Source: Geobacter sp. (lineage in GTDB: Bacteria > Desulfobacterota > Desulfuromonadia > Geobacterales > Pseudopelobacteraceae). Taken from it: a DNA stretch of 64,000 nucleotides. The stretch is taken from contig PJFB01000001.1 of assembly GCA_003574895.1 (NCBI GenBank), positions 186,001-250,000 on the forward strand. The letters run 5' to 3'. A model generated the notes under the pieces. The model was not told the DNA's origin. It saw only the letters and a list, made by a program, of their open reading frames with translations, and made no database searches. Shown one piece after another: positions 25,716-34,928 of the stretch. The number at the start of each line of letters is the position of its first letter. Position 1 is the first letter of the stretch. Both the position numbers and the translations under genes were made by a program.

Positions 25716-27545
25716 GTGATGATCCCTTTTGAACCCAGCGCCATTGACCGTCACTTTTCCGCCTTTATCCAGCGTGAGGCCAAAGGTGGCCCACCCTGGC
25801 TGGAGCTTGTCGTTGCCCTGGCAAGCAATGCCGTGGGCTGCGGCAATATCTGCCTGAACCTGGCCGATATTGCCGAGGGCGATGTCCTGGTTGATGGGAC
25901 CAGGCAGCAGCTCCCGGCAACAGGAGAGCTGCAGGAACAACTGGCAGGTGCGGCGGTTGTCGGCGCCCCCGGCCAATTCCGGCCCCTGGTCCTCGATGGC
26001 GCTGGCCGGCTCTACCTTTACCGTTACTGGCGATACGAGCACGACCTGGCGCGGGTCATCCTGGAAAAATCCGGGCTTTTTGTCAATGATCTCGATGAAT
26101 CACTCCTTGGCGAGGGGGTGGAACGGCTCTTTCCAGGCAGCGCAGGGGAGGGGGGCGACTGGCAGAAGATCGCCGCAATGGCGGCGGTGCAGAAACGGTT
26201 CTGCGTTATTTCCGGTGGACCCGGAACCGGCAAGACCTCCACGGTGGTAAAGATTATTGCCCTGCTGCTGGAACAGGCCAGGGGGAAGGCCCTGCGCATT
26301 GCCCTGGCCGCGCCCACAGGAAAGGCGGCTGCGCGGCTGAAGGAATCGATCCGGCTGATGAAGGAAAAACTGGATTGCGCCCCGGACGTCAAAGCGCTCA
26401 TTCCCGATGAAGTCACGACCATCCATCGCCTTCTCGGCGTTCGTGCAGGTTCGGTGCGCTTTCGGCATTCCGGCGATAACCTGTTGCCCCACGACGTGGT
26501 CATTGTCGATGAGGCGTCCATGGTGGCGCTTCCCCTGATGGCCAAACTGGCTGTGGCGCTCAGGGATGATGCCCGGTTGGTCCTCCTCGGAGACCGGGAC
26601 CAGCTTGCCTCGGTCGAGGCGGGGGCCGCGCTTGGCGACATCTGCGGTGGCGGGCGCTCGGAGCCATTTTCTGCCGGATTTGCGGCATTTGTCCAAAGGG
26701 TTGCGGGCGAGAAAGTCCATGGGTGGCTTTCCTCCGATGCCGCCTGCCCCCTGGCCGACTCTCTGGTGATCCTGAAGAAGAACTACCGCTTTGGTGCCGA
26801 TAGCGGCATCGGTGCTGTTGCCGGGGCAGTAAATGCCGGCGAGGGGGCAAACGCCCTGGTGCTGCTCAGACGGGACAGCGGCGGGTGCTCATGGCATGAT
26901 ATCCCCCTGCCGGACCGGCTCAAAAAGGCCTTGGCGGAAAGGATCGTCAACGGTTACGGCGCCTATCTCGCTGCAAGTTCGCCGTCAGAGGCCCTGGAAC
27001 GCTTCGACAGGTTCAGGATTCTCTGTGCGCTGCGACAGGGAGCATACGGAGTGGCTGGAATAAACGGACTTGTGGAGGAAATCCTGGCCGAAAAGGGGCT
27101 GGTCGAGCGCCATAACCGCTGGTACGCGGGGAGACCGGTGATGGTTACCGTAAACGATTACCAAATGAAACTCTTTAATGGCGACATCGGGATTGTCCTG
27201 CCGGATAAAGAGAACAACAACGAGCCCCGCGTCTGGTTTTCCGCTCCCGACGGGGCCATCCGGAAGGTGTCGCCGGTGCGCCTGCCCACGCACGAAACCG
27301 TATTTGCCATGACGGTCCACAAAAGTCAGGGGTCGGAGTTCGACCAAGTCCTGATGCTCCTGCCGGACCGCGATTCCGGGGCCTTGACCCGAGAGCTGAT
27401 CTACACCGGCATCACGCGGGCAAAGAATGAGGTGGAAATCTGGGGTGACGAGGCGGTATTCGTCGGAGCGGTGTCAAGGAGGATAGACCGCAAATCCGGC
27501 CTCAAGGATACGCTGTGGCCCGAGACGGGGAGCAGCCCGGGATAG
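25716..27545 (+). CDS. recD: Exodeoxyribonuclease V, alpha subunit (RecD)
   Basis: RecD is the 5'-3' helicase motor of RecBCD. The 609-residue protein has FCVISGGPGTGKTSTVVKII (Walker A, about residues 161-180), VIVDEASMVALPLMAKL (motif II), LLGDRDQLASVEAGA (motif III), and at the C-terminus AMTVHKSQGSEFDQVL (motif V) and YTGITRAKNEVEIWG (motif VI). The start could be GTG at 25716 (8 nt from GGAGG at 25703-25707) or the adjacent ATG at 25719. No terminator was recognised directly after the gene; a dispersed 136-bp element starts 17 nt past the stop. Confidence 0.95.
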   Translation: MMIPFEPSAIDRHFSAFIQREAKGGPPWLELVVALASNAVGCGNICLNLADIAEGDVLVDGTRQQLPATGELQEQLAGAAVVGAPGQFRPLVLDGAGRLYLYRYWRYEHDLARVILEKSGLFVNDLDESLLGEGVERLFPGSAGEGGDWQKIAAMAAVQKRFCVISGGPGTGKTSTVVKIIALLLEQARGKALRIALAAPTGKAAARLKESIRLMKEKLDCAPDVKALIPDEVTTIHRLLGVRAGSVRFRHSGDNLLPHDVVIVDEASMVALPLMAKLAVALRDDARLVLLGDRDQLASVEAGAALGDICGGGRSEPFSAGFAAFVQRVAGEKVHGWLSSDAACPLADSLVILKKNYRFGADSGIGAVAGAVNAGEGANALVLLRRDSGGCSWHDIPLPDRLKKALAERIVNGYGAYLAASSPSEALERFDRFRILCALRQGAYGVAGINGLVEEILAEKGLVERHNRWYAGRPVMVTVNDYQMKLFNGDIGIVLPDKENNNEPRVWFSAPDGAIRKVSPVRLPTHETVFAMTVHKSQGSEFDQVLMLLPDRDSGALTRELIYTGITRAKNEVEIWGDEAVFVGAVSRRIDRKSGLKDTLWPETGSSPG

Positions 27546-27561
27546 GGAGCGGTTATAATAA

Positions 27562-27697
27562 GACCTGATTGGTACTGATCTGCCGCAATAAGGTGTCATC
27601 CCCGAATGGTTCTATCGGGGATCCATGTTTTTCAATCAGTTTAACATCTGGATTCCGGCTTAAAGCTTGCCGGAATGACAATAGCGGCAGATTAGTG
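27562..27697 (+). repeat. 136-bp dispersed MITE-like element, copy 1
   Basis: From GACCTGATT to AGATTAGTG this sequence is the reverse complement of 52216-52351 with about two mismatches. The ends carry imperfect inverted repeats: ACTGATCTGCCGC on the left and, inverted on the right, ACTAATCTGCCGC. Inside is a smaller inverted pair (CTGGATTCCGGCTTAAAGC with GCCGGAATGAC). No coding capacity beyond chance. It starts 17 nt after the recD stop codon and could also act as a 3' hairpin for that message. Confidence 0.8.
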
Positions 27698-27930
27698 TTC
27701 ATCAGGAAATCAGAAGGGTGGTTATTGCCGTGTGATTTGCATTCATCTTAAAGGAATGGGTGCCTTGTGGGAGCTGGCAAACCTGTTAGAATCATCCTGA
27801 GTTGCCGGCGATAATTTTATGGAAGGCTTGGCCGGTTTTTTGGTATTGGCAAGCCTTGCGCCTGATGTGAATCGGTTAATGATGATGTTGGTAAACCCCT
27901 TTCTTTGTTCAGGATTTTTGAAAAATTGCT

Positions 27931-27960
27931 TTGACCGGACCTTGTCCGGGGTGCTATGCT
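27931..27960 (+). promoter_or_regulatory. Candidate sigma-70 promoter of the HDOD/hybrid kinase operon
   Basis: TTGACC (27931-27936), 18-nt spacer, TATGCT (27955-27960), about 100 nt before the first gene of the operon. Confidence 0.45.
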
Positions 27961-28059
27961 GATTGGCCGAGAAGAGGTTCACAGCTGTCAGTCTGTTGCA
28001 GCACTCGGGTTGCCAATCGGATACGGTGAAGGCCCAGGTTACATCCTGCGGAGGTTTGC

Positions 28060-28395
28060 GTGGCTATCGTCACCATAGACAATCTGGCGCCGGGCATGAC
28101 GCTCAGGAGCAATGTGTGCGACCGTAGCGGCAGGCTGCTTCTGCCGGCCGGCAACGAGCTGACGGAAAAACATCTCAAAATCTTCCGTACCTGGGGGGTG
28201 ATCGAGGCGGACATCGCCGGCGACGATCCCGGTGTGGCTGATCAGCCCTTTTCCGGCGACGATATCGATCCCCAACGGCTGGCCGAGGCAGAAAGTGCCA
28301 TTGCCGCCCTGTTCGTCCATAACGATCCTGAACATCCCGCCATCAGGGAGCTCATGCGTCTCTGCGTACAGAGGAGGCTGGGTCATGCCTCCTGA
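28060..28395 (+). CDS. Small cytoplasmic protein of a signalling operon
   Basis: A 111-residue soluble protein starting at GTG 28060 (GCGGAGG upstream). The N-terminal half, VTIDNLAPGMTLRSNVCDRS followed by GRLLLPAGNELTEKHLKIFRTWG, resembles the short beta-rich module that precedes or follows HD-type signalling domains, with the recurring LxPGM and LLPAG steps. The C-terminal half is acidic and helical. Its last 11 nt overlap the HDOD gene start, so it is coupled to it. I infer an accessory or regulatory subunit for the HDOD protein; no direct function is known to me. Confidence 0.65.
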   Translation: MAIVTIDNLAPGMTLRSNVCDRSGRLLLPAGNELTEKHLKIFRTWGVIEADIAGDDPGVADQPFSGDDIDPQRLAEAESAIAALFVHNDPEHPAIRELMRLCVQRRLGHAS

Positions 28396-29263
28396 TTCAA
28401 CAGGCACGCTGACTATCGATTCCCTGCTCAACGGCGTCTCGGCAGTGCCTTCGCTGCCGCTTTTCTATGAGCGGCTGGACGAGGCCATCAATCACCCCCG
28501 CAGTTCCATCTCCGACATTGCCAAACTCATCTCCGAGGACCAAGGGCTGACCGCGCGCATCCTCAAGCTGGCCAACAGTCCCCTCTTCGGCTATTTCTCC
28601 AGGATCGACACCATCACCCAGGCGGTCACCATCATCGGTGTCCAGCAGGTCCGCGACCTGGCTCTGGCTGTGTCCGTTGTTGGCCTGTTCAAGGGCATCC
28701 CCGAAGACCTGATAACCATGGAGCTTTTCTGGAAGCACAGTATCGCTTGCGGCCTTACCGCGCGCATTCTGGCCACCAGCCAGCGGGAAACTAACCTGGA
28801 GCGTTTTTTCGTGTCCGGAATCCTGCACGATATCGGCCGCCTGGTCATGTTCATCAACGCCCCTGGTCCGAGCCGGGAGATGATCGAGGTGTGCCGCTCG
28901 GAAGGCAGGCTGCTGCATGATGTGGAACGGGAGCGCTTCGGTTTCGACCATGGCGAGGTCGGAGGCCGCTTGCTACGCGCCTGGAAGATCCCGGCCCGGG
29001 TGGCTGAACCGGTGGAGTGCCACCACTGCTGTTCCAGGGCCGGGCAGTATCCGCGAGAAACAGCCATTCTCCACCTGGCGGACTTGATTGCCCATGCCCT
29101 GGAATTCGGCAGCAGCGGCGAGGTGCTGGTGCCGCAACTTGATCATCAGGCTTGGGAGCGGTTGACCATGACCCCGCATATCCTTCCGTCGCTGGTCAAG
29201 CAGATCGATCAGCAGTTTGCGGAAACCGTAAAGATTCTGGAGGCAAAAGATGCCGGTGACTAA
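28385..29263 (+). CDS. HDOD domain signalling protein
   Basis: A 292-residue protein whose ATG at 28385 follows GAGGAGG and overlaps the previous gene. It is an HDOD domain along most of its length: [64 protein letters not shown], and [11 protein letters not shown]-like [13 protein letters not shown] with the HD pair, then [24 protein letters not shown] proteins are degenerate HD phosphohydrolases that act in signalling, often tied to cyclic dinucleotide or kinase output; this copy retains an HD pair. It overlaps the hybrid kinase by 14 nt, which points to functional coupling with it. Confidence 0.9.
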   Translation: MPPDSTGTLTIDSLLNGVSAVPSLPLFYERLDEAINHPRSSISDIAKLISEDQGLTARILKLANSPLFGYFSRIDTITQAVTIIGVQQVRDLALAVSVVGLFKGIPEDLITMELFWKHSIACGLTARILATSQRETNLERFFVSGILHDIGRLVMFINAPGPSREMIEVCRSEGRLLHDVERERFGFDHGEVGGRLLRAWKIPARVAEPVECHHCCSRAGQYPRETAILHLADLIAHALEFGSSGEVLVPQLDHQAWERLTMTPHILPSLVKQIDQQFAETVKILEAKDAGD

Positions 29264-31430
29264 GGCCAGCCTCGAACAAAAGTTGAGTCGGCTTCAGGAA
29301 CGGGTCCGTTTTCTGGAAGAAACCAACCTGAATTATGTCACGATCCTTGACATCCTGGCTGCTTGCGGAGATTTTCAGTCCAGCGTTTCGCGGGAGAGCA
29401 ACAGCAGCCAGATCGTCCTGTCGGCATTTACCCAGATCAAGAGGCTGATACCGTACAGTTCCATGGCCTTTCTCGCCGTTGACGACGATGGATGCTTCGA
29501 TCTGGCCATTTGCGAACCAGAGGTTGCTTCGGCCGACATCCAGGGAGAGATCGACGCCAGGATCATGGACGGCACCTTTGCCTGGGCCATCAATCAGAAC
29601 CATGCCGTGATCACCTCCACCAATGACGGCACAAGGGCCCTGACCCTGCATACCCTGGCAACCCATTCACGCATCAGGGGGATGTTTGCCGCCGTTCTCC
29701 CCAAAACCCACGGCAATGTCGAGGTTGCCACCCTCAATGCCTTATCCACCATCCTGACCTATACCGCCTATGCTCTGGAGAACGCCACCCTTTACGACAT
29801 GCTTCGCGATCACATGCAAAACCTGGAGCTCAAGGTCAGGGACCGTACCGGAGAGCTGGAGGCGGCCCGGTTGCAGGCCGAGGCGGCCACAAGGGCCAAG
29901 AGCGATTTTCTGGCTGCCATGAGCCATGAGATTCGCACCCCTTTGAACGGCATCATCGGCATGTCGGCGTTGTTGGCGGATACCAAGCTCGATAACGACC
30001 AGCGCAACTATCTGCGCTATATCTCCATCTCCGGCGACAACCTGATGGTGATCATCAACGACATCCTCGATTTTTCCAAGATAGAGGCCGGACGCATGGA
30101 GCTGGACCCCCATCCTTTCAATCCCCGAGAATTGCTGGAGGACGCCCTTATCCCGCTGGAACTGGAGGCTCGACGGAACCGGATCACATTTTCCGTGACT
30201 GTGGCGCCCGAGTGCCCGGCCATTGTGGTAGGCGATGGCGGCAAGTTCCGCCAGATCCTGATCAACCTGGTGGGCAATGCCGTAAAGTTCACCCGAAAGG
30301 GAGAGGTGTGCGTCCAATTGCAACTGACAGACAGCGGGGCGGGTAGAGTGGGCATGCGGCTGGTTGTCAAGGATACCGGCATCGGCATGTCGGAAGAGGT
30401 CTGTTGCCAGGTTTTTCAACCCTTTACCCAGGCCGACAGCTCCACAACCCGTTCCTTTGGCGGCACCGGACTTGGTTTGGCCATCTCGCGCCGCTTGGCG
30501 GAAATCATGGGTGGCAGCATCACGGTTGCGAGCCAGGAAGGGGTCGGCAGCACCTTTGCCCTGGATATCCCGTTTGAACCGCTTCCGGCCGATTCGCCGC
30601 TGCTCATGCAGGGTGCCCTGGAACAGGCTGCTCCTGGCGTTCCCAGGCCGCAGGATCTCCACATCCTCCTGGTGGACGACGTGGAGATCAATCAGGAGCT
30701 GGCGCGTATAATCATGGAGAAGCAGGGACATCGGGTGACCATTGCCGCAGACGGTGCCAGGGCTGTGGAGGCCTTCCGCACTGGTTGCTTCGACATGATC
30801 TTCATGGATATCCAGATGCCTGTCATGGACGGATTTCAGGCAACCCGCGCCATCCGCGACCTGGAACGGCAAAGGGGAGGGCGTATCCCCATTGTGGCCA
30901 TGACGGCCTACGCCGCAGAGGGGGATCGCCGGAAATGTCTTGATGCCGGCATGGATACGTATATATCCAAACCGGTCAGGCCCGATGCGGTTGTCGCGGC
31001 AATTAACAGCCTGGGGGCAACCGCCCCGAAACAGGTCCAGGGTTCAAGCGCGGAGTCTGCAACATTGAGTCCTGCGGATCAACCGGTCGAGGCGGATATC
31101 CCCGTCTTCAACAGCGAAGAACTGCTGTTGCGTTTGGGGGGCAAGCAGGATTTGTTCCCTCGTTTCCTGGAAATGTTTTGCCGGAATGTGACAACTAGCC
31201 TGGAAAACCTCCATGAGGCCCTGGCCGCGGGCGATGCTGACCAGGTTCATCGTCAGGCCCATTCCATAAAAGGTGCCGCTGCCAATATCGCAGCAGCGCG
31301 CATCTATGCCAGCGCCACCATTCTGGACGAAATTGCCATTGCCGGTGACCTCTCCAGGGCGCCGGAGTTGTTATCTGTCCTGGAAGCCGAATTCGCCAGC
31401 TTCAGGAAAGAGACCGAAGGGTTGAGATGA
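29250..31430 (+). CDS. Hybrid sensor histidine kinase with receiver and HPt domains
   Basis: A 726-residue soluble-looking kinase without clear membrane segments. Order: a short coiled coil (residues 1-35), a GAF-like sensor region (about 40-185), a coiled linker, a HisKA dimerisation domain with [20 protein letters not shown] (phospho-His), an HATPase domain ([35 protein letters not shown]), a receiver domain ([22 protein letters not shown] with the phospho-Asp, [13 protein letters not shown]) and an HPt domain ([14 protein letters not shown] with the phospho-His). This is a complete BarA-like four-step phosphorelay in one chain, but the final response regulator is not encoded nearby. It is the last gene of a three-gene operon with the HDOD protein. 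Confidence 0.93.
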   Translation: MPVTKASLEQKLSRLQERVRFLEETNLNYVTILDILAACGDFQSSVSRESNSSQIVLSAFTQIKRLIPYSSMAFLAVDDDGCFDLAICEPEVASADIQGEIDARIMDGTFAWAINQNHAVITSTNDGTRALTLHTLATHSRIRGMFAAVLPKTHGNVEVATLNALSTILTYTAYALENATLYDMLRDHMQNLELKVRDRTGELEAARLQAEAATRAKSDFLAAMSHEIRTPLNGIIGMSALLADTKLDNDQRNYLRYISISGDNLMVIINDILDFSKIEAGRMELDPHPFNPRELLEDALIPLELEARRNRITFSVTVAPECPAIVVGDGGKFRQILINLVGNAVKFTRKGEVCVQLQLTDSGAGRVGMRLVVKDTGIGMSEEVCCQVFQPFTQADSSTTRSFGGTGLGLAISRRLAEIMGGSITVASQEGVGSTFALDIPFEPLPADSPLLMQGALEQAAPGVPRPQDLHILLVDDVEINQELARIIMEKQGHRVTIAADGARAVEAFRTGCFDMIFMDIQMPVMDGFQATRAIRDLERQRGGRIPIVAMTAYAAEGDRRKCLDAGMDTYISKPVRPDAVVAAINSLGATAPKQVQGSSAESATLSPADQPVEADIPVFNSEELLLRLGGKQDLFPRFLEMFCRNVTTSLENLHEALAAGDADQVHRQAHSIKGAAANIAAARIYASATILDEIAIAGDLSRAPELLSVLEAEFASFRKETEGLR

Positions 31431-31677
31431 TACGCAACCCGTAACTTGTCACTCGCCTACACCCCGCCGGCGTCATCTACGTCACCATTACCTACTGCAT
31501 CCGCTTTTAGCCAACTTGCAACCTGATCGAAAGAGCTGCGCCCGCGTTACATTTAAGGCACAACCATATCGGAATGTTCGTATATAGATGCGGACTGAAG
31601 GGCATCTGCTATAATTGGGTCTGTTTTCAGATTTACGTTACTTGACAGAATTTGCGGCAATTGAGAAAGGCAAACCA

Positions 31678-34221
31678 ATGGATGAACAAAAAGGTTTTCA
31701 CAGCCCGAGTTTTACTTTCCTGCCCATCGAGGTCGAGGGGTTCGACGCGCTGGCGCAGCTTGCCATGGACATGCGCTGGTCGTGGAATCATGCTGCCGAT
31801 GAAGTCTGGAGGCAACTCGACCCGGTGCTCTGGGGGCTCACGCACAACCCGTGGGTGGTACTGCAGACAGTTTCCAGGGACCGGTTGCAGCAATATTTGA
31901 GTGACCCCGATTTCCGCGGGAAGGTTGATGCCCTGGTCAAGGTCTGCTGCTCCGAGGAAAGCGCGCCGACATGGTTCCAACAGCATCATGCCCAATCTCC
32001 CCTGACCTGCGTTGCCTATTTCAGTATGGAGTTCATGTTGAGCGAGGCGCTCCCCATCTATTCAGGAGGGCTCGGCAATGTGGCCGGCGACCAGCTCAAG
32101 ACCGCCAGCGATCTTGGGGTGCCGGTGATCGGCGTCGGGCTTCTCTACCAGCAAGGCTATTTCCGCCAGGTGATAGACAAGGATGGGGAGCAGCAGGCCC
32201 TGTACCCGTACAACGACCCGGGACAGCTGCCGATCATGCCGGTTCGCGGGCCCAACGGAGAGTGGCTCCGGTTGGAGGTGCACCTGCCCGGCTACTCGCT
32301 TTGGGTCCGCGCCTGGCAGGTCCGGGTCGGCCGGGTAAAGCTGTATCTGTTGGACAGCAACGACCCGGCCAATTTTCCGGCACACCGAGGTATCACCAGT
32401 GAACTGTACGGAGGTGGCCCCGAGCAGCGGCTGCAGCAGGAGTTGACCTTGGGCATCGGCGGTTGGCGGTTGCTGCATGCGTTAGGCATCAAGCCGGAGG
32501 TCTGTCACCTGAATGAAGGGCATGCCGCCTTTGCGGTTCTGGAGCGTGTACGGCGGTTCATGGAGGAGACCGGCCATCCTTTTGAAGTTGCCTTGGCCAT
32601 TACCAGGGCCGGCAATATCTTCACCACCCACACGCCTGTTGCAGCTGGTTTCGACCGCTTCAGCCCCGCCCTGATCGAGCAGTATCTGGGGGGATACGCC
32701 CGCAGGCTCGGGATATCCTTCAAGGAGTTGCTCGCCCTGGGCCGCCTGAATCCGGACAACCCCGAGGAACCCTTCAATATGGCCTTCCTGGCTTTACGGG
32801 GGAGCGGTGCGGTCAACGGTGTCAGCCGATTGCACGGCGAGGTGAGCAGGCAGATATTCCAACCGCTTTTTCCACGCTGGCCGGAAATAGAGGTGCCGGT
32901 GGGCCATGTCACCAATGGTGTCCATATGCCCAGTTGGGAATCTGCCGAGGCCGATGTGCTCTGGTCAGAGTCCTGTAACAGGGATCGCTGGCTGGGAGCA
33001 ACGCAGGATATGGAGAGGCTGATGACCTGTGTGGCCGACTCTGCCTTCTGGCAGTTTCGCACAGCCACCACCAAGTCTTTGGTTGACTATATGCGTGAAC
33101 GTCTGGCCCGGCAACTGGCAGCCTCCGGCGGCACGCCGGAGGAGGTTGAGCAGGCCCGGCATTTTTTCGATGCCAATGTGTTGACACTGGGGTTTGCCCG
33201 CAGGTTTACCAGCTACAAAAGACCGAACATGCTGTTGCATGACCCGGAACGTCTGCTGCGTATTCTCACCAACCCGCAACGTCCGGTGCAGCTCATCGTT
33301 GCCGGCAAGGCCCATCCGGAGGACGGGGCCGGCAAGGCCATGATCAGGCAATGGGCACATTTTATCCGGCGCCCGGAGGCACGAAAGCATGTGGTGTTTC
33401 TTTCGGATTATGACATGTTGCTGACGGAACGCCTGGTGCAGGGAGTGGATGTCTGGCTGAATACACCGCGCCGACCCTGGGAGGCGAGCGGCACAAGCGG
33501 CATGAAAGTGCTGGTCAACGGCGGACTCAACCTGTCCGAACTTGATGGTTGGTGGGCGGAAGCCTACTCGCCGGAGGTGGGGTGGGCTCTGGGGGACGGC
33601 CGTGAACATGGCGATGATCCGGCCTGGGATGCAGCAGAAGCTGACATGCTTTACAACCTGCTGGAGCAAGAGGTGATCCCGGAGTTTTATGACCGCGACC
33701 AGAACGGCATTCCTGTCGGCTGGGTGGCACGCATGCGGGCAAGCATGTCAAGCTTGACGCCCCAGTATTCCGCCAATCGCACGGTGCGTGAATATACCGG
33801 AAATTACTACCTGCCGGCCGCCGCAGCATATCGCCAGCGTGTTGCCGATCATGGCGTTGAAGGTGTCAGGGTGGTGGAGTGGAAGCGCGCCCTGGATCTG
33901 CATTGGAGCAAATTGCGTTTTGGGGAGGTAAAGGTCAGCGGCGAAGGGGAACTGCATCTGTTCGAAGTACAATTGTATCTGGATGGTATCTCGCCCGATG
34001 CCGTCCGGGTGGAACTTTATGCCGATGGGATTGACGGTGGTGCGCCGGTGCGTCAGGAGATGTTGCAGAGTCAGCCATTGGTGGGTGCTGAAAACGGCTT
34101 CATGTATCGTGCCCAAGTATCGGCCCGAAGGCCTGCCAATGACTATGTCGCCCGTGTGCTGGCCCATCGCCCGGGCTTGGCCGTACCTCTTGAAGCTGCC
34201 CATATCCTCTGGCAGCGCTGA
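31678..34221 (+). CDS. glgP: Alpha-glucan phosphorylase
   Basis: A phosphorylase that releases glucose 1-phosphate from glycogen-type glucans using pyridoxal phosphate. The ATG at 31678 (GAGAAAGG upstream) gives 847 residues. The N-terminal ~100 residues are the DUF3417 domain of the short-type alpha-glucan phosphorylases (FDALAQLAMDMRWSWNHAAD). The core has YFSMEFMLSEALPIYSGGLG, GNVAGDQLKTASDLG, THTPVAAGFDRF and, for the cofactor Lys, EASGTSGMKVLVNGG followed by NLSELDGWWAEAY. glgC, the opposite side of glycogen metabolism, lies 10 kb downstream. A TATAAT at 31610-31615 is a likely -10. A large hairpin spans the stop codon. Confidence 0.92.
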   Translation: MDEQKGFHSPSFTFLPIEVEGFDALAQLAMDMRWSWNHAADEVWRQLDPVLWGLTHNPWVVLQTVSRDRLQQYLSDPDFRGKVDALVKVCCSEESAPTWFQQHHAQSPLTCVAYFSMEFMLSEALPIYSGGLGNVAGDQLKTASDLGVPVIGVGLLYQQGYFRQVIDKDGEQQALYPYNDPGQLPIMPVRGPNGEWLRLEVHLPGYSLWVRAWQVRVGRVKLYLLDSNDPANFPAHRGITSELYGGGPEQRLQQELTLGIGGWRLLHALGIKPEVCHLNEGHAAFAVLERVRRFMEETGHPFEVALAITRAGNIFTTHTPVAAGFDRFSPALIEQYLGGYARRLGISFKELLALGRLNPDNPEEPFNMAFLALRGSGAVNGVSRLHGEVSRQIFQPLFPRWPEIEVPVGHVTNGVHMPSWESAEADVLWSESCNRDRWLGATQDMERLMTCVADSAFWQFRTATTKSLVDYMRERLARQLAASGGTPEEVEQARHFFDANVLTLGFARRFTSYKRPNMLLHDPERLLRILTNPQRPVQLIVAGKAHPEDGAGKAMIRQWAHFIRRPEARKHVVFLSDYDMLLTERLVQGVDVWLNTPRRPWEASGTSGMKVLVNGGLNLSELDGWWAEAYSPEVGWALGDGREHGDDPAWDAAEADMLYNLLEQEVIPEFYDRDQNGIPVGWVARMRASMSSLTPQYSANRTVREYTGNYYLPAAAAYRQRVADHGVEGVRVVEWKRALDLHWSKLRFGEVKVSGEGELHLFEVQLYLDGISPDAVRVELYADGIDGGAPVRQEMLQSQPLVGAENGFMYRAQVSARRPANDYVARVLAHRPGLAVPLEAAHILWQR

Positions 34222-34247
34222 TTCCTGGAGGAGTCAGCTGCCAGAGG
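34206..34247 (+). terminator. Hairpin spanning the glgP stop codon
   Basis: CCTCTGGCA (34206-34214) pairs with TGCCAGAGG (34239-34247), and inside it GCTGA pairs with TCAGC. The stop codon is within the stem and no T-run follows. It lies between converging genes; action as terminator or mRNA stabiliser is a guess. Confidence 0.5.
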
Positions 34248-34282
34248 AATGTTGTCAGTCATCTGCAGATTACAGGATGAAT

Positions 34283-34903
34283 TTACTGGGTCAGCGCCGC
34301 GATGATATCCGGAACCGCCCGCTGCATGGCGGCCTGGAGCGTGTCCCGGAGAAGGCCGCTAGCCAGAAGGTTGCGATCCTGGATATCTGTCTTGTTGAAG
34401 GTTGAATCGTACTGCAGCTTTTTGATCAAGGCGCCATTCTTAATTACATCGAGAGAAACGACCAGGCGGCATGTGGCCTTGATATCGGTAAGGCTTGAAA
34501 CCTGATCCAGGGAAAGATTGACCTTGATCAGGTCAATGGCGTTAGATTTCGCATCCGGCCGCGCAGAGGTAGGTATCACGCCGAACCCAGCCTTGCGGAG
34601 TTCCTGACCCAGGGCGTCCTGGACCAGTTCGTAGCCGGAGTGGGGGCTCATCACCTCGTCGATTTTGTCGCCATCCTCGTTTTCTACCTTGCCGATAACC
34701 CACTTGATCTTGTCGTTTTGGGTCTGTTGATCCGGTGGGATCACGATGTACAGATCACCCGAACCTCCCTTGGCAGATACGACCGGCTCATAGACGATAG
34801 ATACCTGCCGTGCGTAACGGGCGCAGCCGGTAATGGCCAGAAGAGCGGCAAATATTGCCAGAAACGGAATGATCCCTGAAATTCGCTTTATAATCATCTG
34901 CAT
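34283..34903 (-). CDS. Predicted lipoprotein (DUF4410-like)
   Basis: A 206-residue exported protein. The ATG at 34903 (GGGAG 7 nt upstream) starts MQMIIKRISGIIPFLAIFAA and leads into the lipobox LAITGC, so Lgt/Lsp processing to a lipidated Cys is expected. The mature part has YEPVVSAKGGSGDLYIVIPP, a GYELVQDALGQELRKAGF segment and a C-terminal helix LLRDTLQAAMQRAVPDIIAA, resembling small outer-membrane lipoproteins that bring a beta-strand/helix domain, possibly of the DUF4410 kind. It starts 25 nt after the stop of the GGDEF gene on the same strand, suggesting joint transcription. Function unknown. Confidence 0.75.
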   Translation of the reverse strand: MQMIIKRISGIIPFLAIFAALLAITGCARYARQVSIVYEPVVSAKGGSGDLYIVIPPDQQTQNDKIKWVIGKVENEDGDKIDEVMSPHSGYELVQDALGQELRKAGFGVIPTSARPDAKSNAIDLIKVNLSLDQVSSLTDIKATCRLVVSLDVIKNGALIKKLQYDSTFNKTDIQDRNLLASGLLRDTLQAAMQRAVPDIIAALTQ

Positions 34904-34928
34904 CACTTTTCTCCCTATCGGATTCTGT

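Larger units (their letters stand above)
27546..28059. other. Intergenic region between recD and the signalling operon
   Basis: This 514-nt stretch holds one copy of a 136-bp dispersed element (27562-27697), a hairpin built from AAGGCTTGGCC (27823-27833) and GGCAAGCCTT (27846-27855), and a promoter candidate at 27931-27960. A short minus-strand frame at 27743-27982 lacks a ribosome binding site and recognisable features and was not accepted. Confidence 0.6.

Noticed and set aside
27743-27982. A 79-codon minus-strand frame in the recD to signalling-operon gap
   Set aside because: No ribosome binding site, no motif, and it overlaps a promoter candidate and hairpin.
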